Source of the DNA: Aeoliella mucimassa
Lineage (GTDB): Bacteria > Planctomycetota > Planctomycetia > Pirellulales > Lacipirellulaceae
Length of the DNA stretch: 64,000 nucleotides
Reading direction: 5' to 3'
NCBI RefSeq assembly: GCF_007748035.1
Contig: NZ_CP036278.1
Span: forward strand, 4,650,001 to 4,714,000
Shown here: piece by piece, positions 53,653 through 62,721 of the stretch
Layout: every line of letters starts with the position of its first letter
Position numbering within the stretch: position 1 is the first letter of the stretch
Position numbers and translations under genes: made by a program
The notes under the pieces: model-generated
What the model was told of the DNA's origin: nothing
Databases searched by the model: none
Seen by the model: the letters and a program-made list of their open reading frames with translations, nothing else

Positions 53653-55377
53653 CTAGCGACGCGAGTTATCGCTGGCGTCGTTTTGCACCACTTGGCTGCG
53701 GGCTACTTCCAACGCCCGGGCGAGCACCTGATCGTCGCCGTCGCCGCGATAGGCGACTGTTTGAGCTCCCTCAGGCGAACCGTTAGCACGTCGCACGACG
53801 ATATCGGGCTGTACTCCGACCTTGCTGATTGGTTGTCCTGTGGGAGAGAAAAACTTGGCCGTGGTCAGCCGGATGCCGGCTCCAGCATGCCCCAGCGGGA
53901 AGATGCCTTGAACCGAACCCTTGCCGAAGCTGCGTTCGCCGACCACGGTACCGCGACGGTTATCGTGGATGGCGGCGGCAAAAATCTCGCTGGCACTGGC
54001 ACTTTGGTCGTCGATGAGCACCACCAGCGGCACCCGCCAGGTGCCAGCCCGATGGGCGGTGTAGTCGAAATCTTCGCCGGCACTGCGACCGCGGGTCGAG
54101 ACAATGCGTCCCTGAGCCACGAACTTATCGGCCAGTTCGACACTAGCGGTTAGCAGACCACCCGGGTTGCCACGCAGGTCGAGCACCAAGGTCCGCATGC
54201 CTTTGGAGTGCAGGTCCCAGAGGGCCTGTTCCAGGTCGCGGCTCGTCGTCTTCTGGAACACCGGCACCCGAGCGTAGGCGACCCCATAGGCTTCGTCGAT
54301 AATGCCGACTTCTTCCAGGCTGGGGACATCCACATGCTCCCGACGGACGTTCACGTCGAACGGGGTGCGAGTCTTCGGCATGGCGATCAGGTCACCAGTC
54401 TTGGCGACAGCGTGAGGGGGCACCACATGCACTTCCACGTAGGTGCCTTCTTCGCCGGTCAGCATGCCAGCGGCTTCGTCGGTCGACATGCTGGTGATCG
54501 TTTTGCCGTTGATGGCAGTGATGATGTCGCCACCTTCGATGTTGGCCCGCTCAGCAGGGCTGCCGGGAATCACGTTGACGATCTCAAGCCCACCCGAAGG
54601 AGCGGCTTTGAGCTCGACGCCGAGTCCGACGAAGTTGCCTTCGATCTGCGAGTAAATCTCTTTGAGCTGGTTGCCGGAGAGGAACGACGAGTAATGATCG
54701 AGTCCTTCTGCAGCGGCCGAGGTGAACTCCAGAGCGACCGCCGAAGGGCGAAGCTGCACTCGTTGGTTCGCAATTTTAGCTACTTGGCGGGCGACGCTCA
54801 GGGCTTGCTCGCGAGTGGTAATCTGCTGCGAAAGCGGGCCATAAATCGCCCGGCGGGTTTCGAGCAGTTGATCTTTATCGGCATAGATATTGTTGTGCCG
54901 CAGGAAATTGGTCTTGGTCAACGCGACGTCGAGCGACTGCACTCCCCGACGGGCAAGGCTGTTCCAAGGTGGATTCACCACATAGTGCGAATCGATTTTG
55001 AGCAACAACTCGTTATACAGGTCGTTCGCATCGTTGCCATCGAGAGTCGAAACCGCGTCGAGATAGCTACGATCGACATACCGGCGCTCTACCCCGTAAT
55101 GCAAGCGAGCAATGTCGTACCGCTGGGCCAGGCTGCGATCTTCGGGATGCTTGCGAACTGCTTGTTCGTAGTGAGCGAGTGCTTCGCCCCAGCGATGCTC
55201 GCCTTCGAGCTTGCGGCCAGCGGCCAGCAACTGCGAAATCTCTTGAGGCAACGCTTCGCTGGCAATCGCGACCGATTCGCTTTGTGCCTGCGAAGATGTA
55301 CCGCTTACGACAAACCCGAGGATCAGGCCGACCGCAGCAGTCAATTGAAACAAGAAGCTATTGGGCGTCTTACGCAT
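53653..55377 (-). CDS. S41-family C-terminal processing protease with PDZ domain
   Basis: 574 residues. Signal peptide to 'SSQAQ', a short TPR-like segment ('LAAGRKLEGEHRWGEALAHYEQAVRKHPED', about 45-75), a helical region, a PDZ domain (about 240-320, 'GLGVELKAAPSGGLEIVNVIPGSPAERANIEGGDIITAING') and the S41 domain with 'LVLDLRGNPGG', 'DDQSASASEIFAAAI' (catalytic Ser) and 'GERSFGKGSVQ' (catalytic Lys). It cleaves proteins near their C-termini in the periplasm. ATG at 55377 begins the signal peptide. No obvious operon partner. Confidence 0.92.
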   Translation of the reverse strand: MRKTPNSFLFQLTAAVGLILGFVVSGTSSQAQSESVAIASEALPQEISQLLAAGRKLEGEHRWGEALAHYEQAVRKHPEDRSLAQRYDIARLHYGVERRYVDRSYLDAVSTLDGNDANDLYNELLLKIDSHYVVNPPWNSLARRGVQSLDVALTKTNFLRHNNIYADKDQLLETRRAIYGPLSQQITTREQALSVARQVAKIANQRVQLRPSAVALEFTSAAAEGLDHYSSFLSGNQLKEIYSQIEGNFVGLGVELKAAPSGGLEIVNVIPGSPAERANIEGGDIITAINGKTITSMSTDEAAGMLTGEEGTYVEVHVVPPHAVAKTGDLIAMPKTRTPFDVNVRREHVDVPSLEEVGIIDEAYGVAYARVPVFQKTTSRDLEQALWDLHSKGMRTLVLDLRGNPGGLLTASVELADKFVAQGRIVSTRGRSAGEDFDYTAHRAGTWRVPLVVLIDDQSASASEIFAAAIHDNRRGTVVGERSFGKGSVQGIFPLGHAGAGIRLTTAKFFSPTGQPISKVGVQPDIVVRRANGSPEGAQTVAYRGDGDDQVLARALEVARSQVVQNDASDNSRR

Positions 55378-55915
55378 ACTAAGTTCGTTCCGTCTATCGC
55401 GAGAGTGCTCTACGTCAGCGGTCGAGACGACTTGACGATGAAGCCGAGCGGGGCAGGATGCTCCCTTGGTGGCGGTACCATCCGGGGCACAAGCGAATAT
55501 AGGACGCAAAAACAAGGCAGTCAAAAAAACTAAGCCAGTTTTTTCCTACGCTTTTGGCCGCGGTGTGCCGTACGACCCGCACAAGCGCCGCATGCGTCGC
55601 GACGCGTCAATTGCTGGGGCCGCTCGCAGCAGTTCGCCGGAGCCTGCCGACCGTGCCGATTCTCCGGACTCCGCCGGATTCGTGGGGCACGACCGCTCTA
55701 TGGTAATGGCGTCTTGCCAGACAGGCCGGGACCTCACTATCACCGACCAACCGACGCCGAAGGAGCAAGAAAAGCAAGACAGCCGCTCCGTGGCGTTGGT
55801 TCTGTTACGCAGTCGATTCGCCGAGAGTTCGCGAGCGGGCGAAAATCCCCTCACCGGTGATAGCACGCCCCCAAAGACCGAGGAAAACCGCCGCCAAGGA
55901 ATAATCCGCTCCAAG
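55378..55915. other. Intergenic region, nothing convincing
   Basis: 538 bases between two minus-strand genes. A 122-codon minus-strand frame is present but has Arg/Ser-rich composition and no ribosome binding site. No clear structure. Confidence 0.5.
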
Positions 55916-57637
55916 CTACGGCTGGGCGATCGCGGTCGTTGGCGACCAAAACTGCCCTGCCCTGCTCTTCAGAAACAGCCGCACGTAAACCGGCTCGCCG
56001 GAAGTGGTGAGCGGCAATTCAAAGCGATGCTCGCCCGCTGCACCTTGCTCCAGCGTGCGGAAGTGTTGCCAGCGGTCGGCAAACGTCAGGGCTTCCTGCG
56101 TTCCCCAGTAGGCGGTGACCTCGCTCGACTCCAGTTCGCCTTGCAAAGTGTAGCTGCCGCGAAGCACGCCCGCTTGCTGTTGCACTTCCAGCAGCTTCAC
56201 TTCAGCAGGAACCGAATGCAACGTGGCCAGGTGTCGTGGTTCGAGGTACGGAGCTATTGCGACTGGAGTCGCGTTGGGATTGGCGATCCGCTTTTGTTCC
56301 GCGGGGGTATATAGTTTCCAACCACCAGCGGTGAGTTTGAAGCGGCCATCGTCGGTACACCCGCGCTCGGTGTCGGTGAGCTTCGTCGCCCGATCGATAT
56401 CGCCGTTGCTCATCTGGTCGAGCGGGAACCACTCGCCACTGGTATTCTCAACCCACCCGCGATAACGCATGGTGCGTGGATAGATGCCAGTTCGCTGGCG
56501 GTTCGGCGGGCCGGGCACCTCAACGAATCCACCGACCCATAGCGATTTTGGAGGACGGTTGCCGTTGTATTTGTTGCCGATGCTGAAGAGTTGCCAGCGA
56601 TCTTCGTCGGCCAGATAGTAGTAACTGTAATAGGTGCTGTAGGGATCGCCTGGCTCCATGCGTAGAGCAAAGGCTTGCCGCTGCGATTGATGGCCTTCGA
56701 GTGGTTGCCAGCCGCGGACCTTTACGCCGGTTCCCTCGTGACTGAACCCGCCGAACTCAGCGTCGGGGTTGCCGATCGCGAGGAGATGCGACAATCTGTC
56801 GATGGCTGGTTCCTGACCTCCACGCTGAAACGACCAGAGCGAGAAGTTAAAGCTGGTCCCCACACGCCCGTCGGCTTCCCACGAGGCACCGTAGTAGCCA
56901 AACGGGGTTGTCACCGGACTGTAACAACCAAACTCGCCTGGCACCGCATCGAGTTCCATCACCCACAACTGGATCGGCCCGGTTGCTTGCGAACTACTAA
57001 AGCGGGCATGGGCGGCCGCGGGTCGCCATCGCTGACGGAGCACCGCGCTGTCGCGGGCGGCTTCGCCCGAAAGCACCACCTGCTGCAGGCTCAGTTTACC
57101 TTGAGCATGCTCGCAGGTGAGTCGAATCGTTTGCTGTCCGAGTTGCGACTCGGTGATTTTGGTCGACACACTCAGCTTCGCCGTAGCGGAGTCGACCGCC
57201 AATGGATGTTGCTCCGAACCGATGGTGAGCATCCAGCGACTGACGGAGTCGTCGGCTGTGAGGGAGAGGTCCACCTTCAATTCGCCAGCTTGGCGAAAGA
57301 GCACTCCCCACTCGAAACTGTCGCCAGGTTGCCATCCTTCGATGTTCGCAAACGATTTGCCGCCATTGAGTTTTTCGGGGTCCGGTGCTGCGGATTCACC
57401 TGTCGCTCGCAGCTTGCCTTGCCGAAAAAACGCCTCGTCGGCGGTGAGATAGAGCGATCCATCCAAAGTGGTTTGCGTGCGGTAATAATCCCCCGTATGA
57501 TCGGGCACGGGGGTGAGTTCCACGCTCGCCGAACGCTGGCCAGGCAGCTCCTCCGCCGTGCAGGGACGAGCGGCTCCAGTGCACCAGGCAAGTACCATCG
57601 TGAGGGCCAAACAGAGGAATGCGACGCGAGATTTCAT
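55916..57637 (-). CDS. DUF3472-domain exported protein
   Basis: 573 residues. Signal peptide to 'PCTAEE', an N-terminal carbohydrate-binding-like sandwich ('GDYYRTQTTLDGSLYLTADEAFFRQGKL', about 40-200, DUF5077-like) and then the DUF3472 core ('GYYGASWEADGRVGTSFNFSLWSFQRGG', 'FGGFSHEGTGVKVRGWQPLEGHQ', 'YSTYYSYYYLADEDRWQLFSIGNKYNG'). A final fibronectin-like sandwich ends the protein. Usually found in secreted planctomycete proteins; catalytic function not known. ATG at 57637, chosen at the signal peptide. Confidence 0.82.
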   Translation of the reverse strand: MKSRVAFLCLALTMVLAWCTGAARPCTAEELPGQRSASVELTPVPDHTGDYYRTQTTLDGSLYLTADEAFFRQGKLRATGESAAPDPEKLNGGKSFANIEGWQPGDSFEWGVLFRQAGELKVDLSLTADDSVSRWMLTIGSEQHPLAVDSATAKLSVSTKITESQLGQQTIRLTCEHAQGKLSLQQVVLSGEAARDSAVLRQRWRPAAAHARFSSSQATGPIQLWVMELDAVPGEFGCYSPVTTPFGYYGASWEADGRVGTSFNFSLWSFQRGGQEPAIDRLSHLLAIGNPDAEFGGFSHEGTGVKVRGWQPLEGHQSQRQAFALRMEPGDPYSTYYSYYYLADEDRWQLFSIGNKYNGNRPPKSLWVGGFVEVPGPPNRQRTGIYPRTMRYRGWVENTSGEWFPLDQMSNGDIDRATKLTDTERGCTDDGRFKLTAGGWKLYTPAEQKRIANPNATPVAIAPYLEPRHLATLHSVPAEVKLLEVQQQAGVLRGSYTLQGELESSEVTAYWGTQEALTFADRWQHFRTLEQGAAGEHRFELPLTTSGEPVYVRLFLKSRAGQFWSPTTAIAQP

Positions 57638-57868
57638 GGAAGACGCACAGTACTTGGAAGGAACGGAACCATCACTGGTAACATTAAAGGTCTTCGTACC
57701 GGTTTTCTGTCGTGAAAACTCAAAATCACCAACCTGCCTTGGCGGTTTAGCCGTAGAACGAAAGGGCATTCCTGCATCGTGCCGAGCCAAATGGCCAGAG
57801 ACTGCCTATAGTGCTGCAAAGCGCACCCGAACGGAAACTCATTTGGATTCCATTGAAAGGAGCGAGTC

Positions 57869-58234
57869 ATGTTAAGCCAACTCGAAATCGTCGCGACCGG
57901 CAAAATTTTGCACGTCAAAGCGACTGGCAAACTGACCAAAGAAGACTACGAGACGTTTGTCCCTGCCATCGAACAACAAATCAAAGAGCACGGCAAGCTG
58001 CGGGTTCTCTTTGAGATGCACGACTTCCACGGTTGGACAGCCGGGGCTTTGTGGGAGGATGTAAAGTTCGATTTCGCCCACTGGAGCGATGTTGAGCGGT
58101 TGGCCATCGTTGGCGAATCGAAGTGGGAAGAAGGCATGTCGGTATTTTGCAAGCCCTTCACAGGAGCTAAGATTAAGTACTTCGATCAAACAGACCTCGA
58201 CAAAGCCCACGCCTGGATCGTTTCCGACGAATAG
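57869..58234 (+). CDS. SpoIIAA-like (STAS-type) protein
   Basis: 121 residues. 'GKILHVKATGKLTKEDYETFVPAIEQQIKEHGKLRVLFEMHDFHGWTAGALWEDVKFD' is the SpoIIAA-like/DUF3478 pattern. This small alpha/beta fold is often found in stress or transport contexts. AAAGGAG lies before the ATG. The transporter gene starts 5 bases after its stop, so the two form an operon. Confidence 0.88.
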   Translation: MLSQLEIVATGKILHVKATGKLTKEDYETFVPAIEQQIKEHGKLRVLFEMHDFHGWTAGALWEDVKFDFAHWSDVERLAIVGESKWEEGMSVFCKPFTGAKIKYFDQTDLDKAHAWIVSDE

Positions 58235-58239
58235 AGCCT

Positions 58240-59448
58240 ATGCTGAATGTAGTTATCATTGTGGTCGCTCTTGGCCTGGCCGGCTATTTCGCTTTTTCGA
58301 AGCGACTGGCCGGCTCCAACGAGTGGCAAGCCACGCTCACGCCGCTGGCCTCGATTATGGGCAGCGGCTTTCTTATTAGTGCGCCGTTGTTAGGTGGACT
58401 GGTGGGGAGTTCGGCCGTGTTCTGCATGGCAGTCCTGCTGGCAGTTGCCTATGCGGTGGGAGAGGTCATCCGCTTCAACATCCGCCATTTCGAGCCGATC
58501 GAAAACAACGGGCACGGCGCTGCCCAGTCGGTAGCTTTTCTCTCGCGAATGGTTCTGGCAGGGGCGTATTTCATCTCGGTGACCTATTACTTGCAGCTGC
58601 TGGCTGCGTTTCTGCTCAACGCGATTCATGTGCGGAGTCAATTTGCCGAGAACACGGTCACTACCGTGTTGTTGGTCGTGATTGGTGGCGTCGGCACTTG
58701 GCGTGGGCTCGGCATGCTTGAGCGGCTCGAGAAATACGCAGTCGCGCTGAACCTCGGCATGATTGCTGCTTTGCTGGTCGCCCTGGCGGTACACAACAGT
58801 CAACTTGCGATGGCAGGTTCCTGGCATCTGCCTGACATGCAAGTGGATTTCAACGTGCACAGTATCCGTGTGCTGCTTGGTTTGCTAATCGTGGTCCAAG
58901 GATTTGAAACATCGCGTTACCTCGGCGAGGAACACCCTGCCGATCTGCGCATCGTGACTATGCGAAACTCGCAGTTGATTTCGGCGGCGATCTATGTGGT
59001 ATTTATCGCGTTGGCGACCGTGTTGATGAGCAGCAAACTTGGCACCGATGTCACCGCGGTAGTCAACATGACACAACCAGTTGCGTTAGTGCTCCCCTTT
59101 TTGATTTCGATCGCTGCGATCGGCAGCCAGTTCAGTGCGGCTGTGGCCGATGAGGAGGGCGCTGGCGGATTGATCGAAGACCTTACCGGAAGCCGACTCC
59201 CTGTGCGATATGCGTATCAGATCATCATGGCCATCACCATCGCTCTCACCTGGGCGACCGACGTGAATCGCATCATCGCCTACGCTTCGCGGGCGTTCGC
59301 GTTGTACTACTTACTGCAATGCGTGGTAGCCGTGGTAGTTGCCTGGCAGCAGTCCGATCTCCCCAAACGCAAGACTTACCTGGCTGGCTTCTCTACCGTG
59401 GGGGTTCTGTGCTTGCTGGTCTTCGCGTTTGGTCTACCTGCCGAATAA
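58240..59448 (+). CDS. APC-superfamily-like integral membrane protein
   Basis: 402 residues, with about 11 hydrophobic helices. 'GSGFLISAPLLGGLVG' near residue 40 resembles the broken first helix of APC-type transporters. 'VLLGLLIVVQGFETSRYLGEEHPADLR' near residue 215 is similar to the helix-6 region of amino-acid or purine permeases. Substrate unknown. Coupled tightly to the SpoIIAA-like gene, which may regulate it in the way STAS domains regulate SulP carriers; that comparison is inference. Confidence 0.75.
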   Translation: MLNVVIIVVALGLAGYFAFSKRLAGSNEWQATLTPLASIMGSGFLISAPLLGGLVGSSAVFCMAVLLAVAYAVGEVIRFNIRHFEPIENNGHGAAQSVAFLSRMVLAGAYFISVTYYLQLLAAFLLNAIHVRSQFAENTVTTVLLVVIGGVGTWRGLGMLERLEKYAVALNLGMIAALLVALAVHNSQLAMAGSWHLPDMQVDFNVHSIRVLLGLLIVVQGFETSRYLGEEHPADLRIVTMRNSQLISAAIYVVFIALATVLMSSKLGTDVTAVVNMTQPVALVLPFLISIAAIGSQFSAAVADEEGAGGLIEDLTGSRLPVRYAYQIIMAITIALTWATDVNRIIAYASRAFALYYLLQCVVAVVVAWQQSDLPKRKTYLAGFSTVGVLCLLVFAFGLPAE

Positions 59449-59466
59449 TCCCTCGCCCAGCATCGG

Positions 59467-62400
59467 CTACGCAACGCACTCTTCGGGCGCGTAGCGACTC
59501 TCCGGCGAGTCTTCCAACAAAGGGTCTTCGGTATCGTCTGAGTCGACATTCGTACGATCCATGCCCGATAGGGTGCCGTACACCGAGTAACAAACTGGCA
59601 CCAGATACAGCACCAGCACGGTGGCGACCATTTCGCCGAACGCAATGCTGGTTGCCATGGGAATGAGCAATTGTGCTTGGAACGAGGTCTCGAGCAAGAT
59701 CGGTAGCAAACCACAAATCGTAGTCACTGTGGTAAGCAGCACAGGCCGAAAACGTCGCACTCCTGCTTCGTGCACCGCCACGTTCAGCGGCAAGCCTTCC
59801 CGCACGCGATGATTGATGAAATCGACCAGCACGATCGAGTCGTTGATGATGATACCGGTCAGGGCAACCAGGCCGAACATGCTGAACAGTGTAACAGGCA
59901 AGCCTTGCAACGCGTGCCCGAACACCACTCCAACGATGCCGAAGGGAATGATCACCAGGATGATCAAGGGCTGGAAGTACGACTTAAACTCAATTGATAG
60001 CAACACGAACATCGCCAGTACGGCGACACCAAACCCGGTGAACAAGCTGCCGATCGATTCGGCGGTTTGCTCCTGCTGACCTTCCCACCGCACCGACACA
60101 TGCGGAAACTCTTCCGAGAGTTCCGGCACCACTTTGCTCCGCAACGCCTGAGTGATTTGCCGAGTGTTGCCGGCCGTTTCGTCGACGTCGGACGACACGG
60201 TAATGCAGCGGAGCTGGTCGATGCGCGTGATCACCGAGTAACCGCGGGCGATGTCGACCTCGGCCAACTCGCTGATCGGGCGTTCGATTCCATCGTCGGA
60301 TCGCACCCGGATTTCGTCAAAATTGGCCAACTGGCGGCGTTCTTCGCGGGGATACCGCACCATGATCTTCACTTCGTGGCGGCCACGCTGCACCCGCATC
60401 ACTTCTTCGCCATAGAAGGCCGCCCTCACGGTCTCGGCCAAGTCCGAAGTCTTCACACCGAGACTGGCGGCTTCCTCGCGAATGCGGAAACGATACTCCC
60501 ATTTGCCAGGCAGCGAGTCGTCGTTCACTGCGTAGGTTCCCGGGAAGCGGGCAAGCTCTTCCTTGCACCGTTCGACCATATTCTCCAGCTCGTCTTTATA
60601 CTCCGGCGCGGCGAGCAACTTGAACTCAATGGCCGTGGCGGCAGGTCCTCCGCCGCGCGACGAGATGGTCAGATCCTCGGTGCCGGGCACGTCGCCGACT
60701 TCCTCGCGCCAGGCTGCAGCAATCGCTTCGCCCTTGATGGTTCGCTTCTCTGAGGGTAGTAGTTCGACTTCGACACTGCCGACATGGCTTCCGCTGCCGC
60801 CGCTGGCGGTAACCGCTCCAGGACCGCCGCCCGAGACCTGCTCGCCGACCACCCGGTACGACAACTCGGCAATTGGCTCGCCTTGCTCCTCGTACCGCTT
60901 GGCGACTCGCCAGAATGCGTCTTCCACGTGCTTGGTCCAGCGATCGGTCACCTGCTCGGGCGTACCATCGGGAAACTTGACCGAAGCGAGTAGCGTGTTG
61001 CCATCCAATTTGGGGAAGAACACAAACGGAGTGACCCCCGATCGCACGAGCCCCGCGGTGAAAATCAGCATGGCTACACAGCCCGCTAGAAAGATCGTGC
61101 GGTTACGCAGCACCACGGCCAGCGTTGGTTCGTAGACGCGAGAGATGTACCACTCAAGCGCACTAGTTGCCCGAGCGTTGAGCCAGTGGGCGACCGGTAC
61201 GACCCAGGCAAACACGTAGAACACTACGTGCAAGATTTTGAATAGCAGGTTGTCGCGATGCGCGAGGTGCATCGGCAGAATGGTCACGCTTTCGATCAGC
61301 GAAGCGGTGAGCATCGCGATAATCGCAACCGGCATGACCGCCATGAACTTGCCCATGATGCCCGACACAAACAACAGCGGAGCAAAGGCAATAATCGTGG
61401 TGAGCACCGAGGCAAACACCGATGGCATCACTTCTACGGTTCCATCGAGTGCTGCTTGCAGCGTGTTTTTGCCCATCTGCCGATGAGCGTAGATGTTCTC
61501 CCCTACGACGATCGCGTCGTCCACTACGATGCCTAAGGCCATGAGAAAGCCAAACATCGACAGCATGTTGAGCGTTTGATCGGTACCCAGCAGGTAGGTG
61601 CCGGTAACCATGAGCGTAAAGGGAATGCCCATGGCTACCCAGAACGCGAGCCGCAATTCCAAGAACAATACCAGCAACAAGAACACCAGCACCAGACCTT
61701 GCCAGCCGTTCTTAATTAGTAGATTAAGTCGACCTCGTACCTCAACCGACTCGTCGGCCCAGGTCACTAGGTCGTAGCCTTCCGGCAGTTTTGCGTCGGC
61801 GACGTACTCTTTGACTTGATCGACCGCCTTTAACAGGTCTTCGCTCATGCTCCGCTGCACCGAAAGCAACAATGCAGGGCGACCGTTCACACGGCTGAGC
61901 GATGCCGAATCGACGAACTCGTCGCGCACGTTGCCCAAGTCGCCCACGGTGAGCACCGCCCCGCCCGAGGAAGTCACCAGTGGCAGCTTGGCGATCTCGG
62001 TTCCTGTCGTCCGGCGGTTGTTCCCCCGCAGCAGCACTTCTTGCGACGAACCACGTATCGAACCAGCCGGCAACTCGCGATTCTCCCGCCCGATGACTTC
62101 GGCCACCTGCTTGAGGGTCAGCCCGTGCGAGCGAAGGGTGTCTTCTTCGATTTCGATGTCGATCTGGTAATCGCGTGCACCAGTCAGGTCGACTTGCGAG
62201 ATCTCGTTATAGAGCAACAGGTCGTTGCGAATACCTTCGGCAATGTCTCGAAGTTCCAATTCGGCCTGGGCTCCCTCTTTGTCTGGGCCAAGCACGCCGA
62301 TACGAATGGCCGGCCGCCGCGCGGTCACCAGGCGAATCTCCGGCTCCTCGGCTTCGAGCGGAAAACTCGGTATGCGATCGACCTCGCTACGCACTTCGTC

Positions 62401-62721
62401 GAGCACGCGATCGGGACTCCGCCCGCCGGTCTCGAGTTCGAGGACCACGCTACCAGAACCTTCAGAGGCCGACGCTGTGACCTTCTTAATACCTTCGAGC
62501 GAGCGAACCGCTTCTTCGATCTTCTGGCAGATTCCCTCCTCCACCTCCTGGGGAGCGGCCCCGGGATAGGGCACGCTGATCAGGATCATGTCTAGATCGA
62601 ACTCGGGGAACGACTCGCGGCGCAAGCTTGAGAACGAAAAGAACCCGACGACGAACACCGCGATAATCACGATGTTCAGCCCTGGCGAGTTCTCGATGGC
62701 CCAACGTACTAGAGATTTCAT
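59467..62721 (-). CDS. RND efflux permease (AcrB/MexB type)
   Basis: 1084 residues. Twelve helices in two halves with large periplasmic loops. N-terminal 'RRESFPEFDLDMILISVPYPGAAPQEVEEGI' and 'GIVVDDAIVVGENIYAH' (the conserved Asp-Asp of helix 4, proton path) and 'GIIINDSIVLVDFINHRV' near the end of helix 10 identify the HAE-1/HAE-3-like family. Inner-membrane proton-driven pump of a tripartite system. Its ATG overlaps the stop of the adaptor gene (ATGA), so the pair is coupled. No outer-membrane TolC is in the window. Confidence 0.93.
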   Translation of the reverse strand: MKSLVRWAIENSPGLNIVIIAVFVVGFFSFSSLRRESFPEFDLDMILISVPYPGAAPQEVEEGICQKIEEAVRSLEGIKKVTASASEGSGSVVLELETGGRSPDRVLDEVRSEVDRIPSFPLEAEEPEIRLVTARRPAIRIGVLGPDKEGAQAELELRDIAEGIRNDLLLYNEISQVDLTGARDYQIDIEIEEDTLRSHGLTLKQVAEVIGRENRELPAGSIRGSSQEVLLRGNNRRTTGTEIAKLPLVTSSGGAVLTVGDLGNVRDEFVDSASLSRVNGRPALLLSVQRSMSEDLLKAVDQVKEYVADAKLPEGYDLVTWADESVEVRGRLNLLIKNGWQGLVLVFLLLVLFLELRLAFWVAMGIPFTLMVTGTYLLGTDQTLNMLSMFGFLMALGIVVDDAIVVGENIYAHRQMGKNTLQAALDGTVEVMPSVFASVLTTIIAFAPLLFVSGIMGKFMAVMPVAIIAMLTASLIESVTILPMHLAHRDNLLFKILHVVFYVFAWVVPVAHWLNARATSALEWYISRVYEPTLAVVLRNRTIFLAGCVAMLIFTAGLVRSGVTPFVFFPKLDGNTLLASVKFPDGTPEQVTDRWTKHVEDAFWRVAKRYEEQGEPIAELSYRVVGEQVSGGGPGAVTASGGSGSHVGSVEVELLPSEKRTIKGEAIAAAWREEVGDVPGTEDLTISSRGGGPAATAIEFKLLAAPEYKDELENMVERCKEELARFPGTYAVNDDSLPGKWEYRFRIREEAASLGVKTSDLAETVRAAFYGEEVMRVQRGRHEVKIMVRYPREERRQLANFDEIRVRSDDGIERPISELAEVDIARGYSVITRIDQLRCITVSSDVDETAGNTRQITQALRSKVVPELSEEFPHVSVRWEGQQEQTAESIGSLFTGFGVAVLAMFVLLSIEFKSYFQPLIILVIIPFGIVGVVFGHALQGLPVTLFSMFGLVALTGIIINDSIVLVDFINHRVREGLPLNVAVHEAGVRRFRPVLLTTVTTICGLLPILLETSFQAQLLIPMATSIAFGEMVATVLVLYLVPVCYSVYGTLSGMDRTNVDSDDTEDPLLEDSPESRYAPEECVA

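Noticed and set aside
54208-55533. A 441-codon plus-strand frame opposite the S41 protease
   Set aside because: The protease on the other strand has all catalytic motifs; this is its shadow.
55546-55914. A 122-codon minus-strand frame between the S41 and DUF3472 genes
   Set aside because: Arg/Ser-rich composition, no ribosome site, nothing recognisable.
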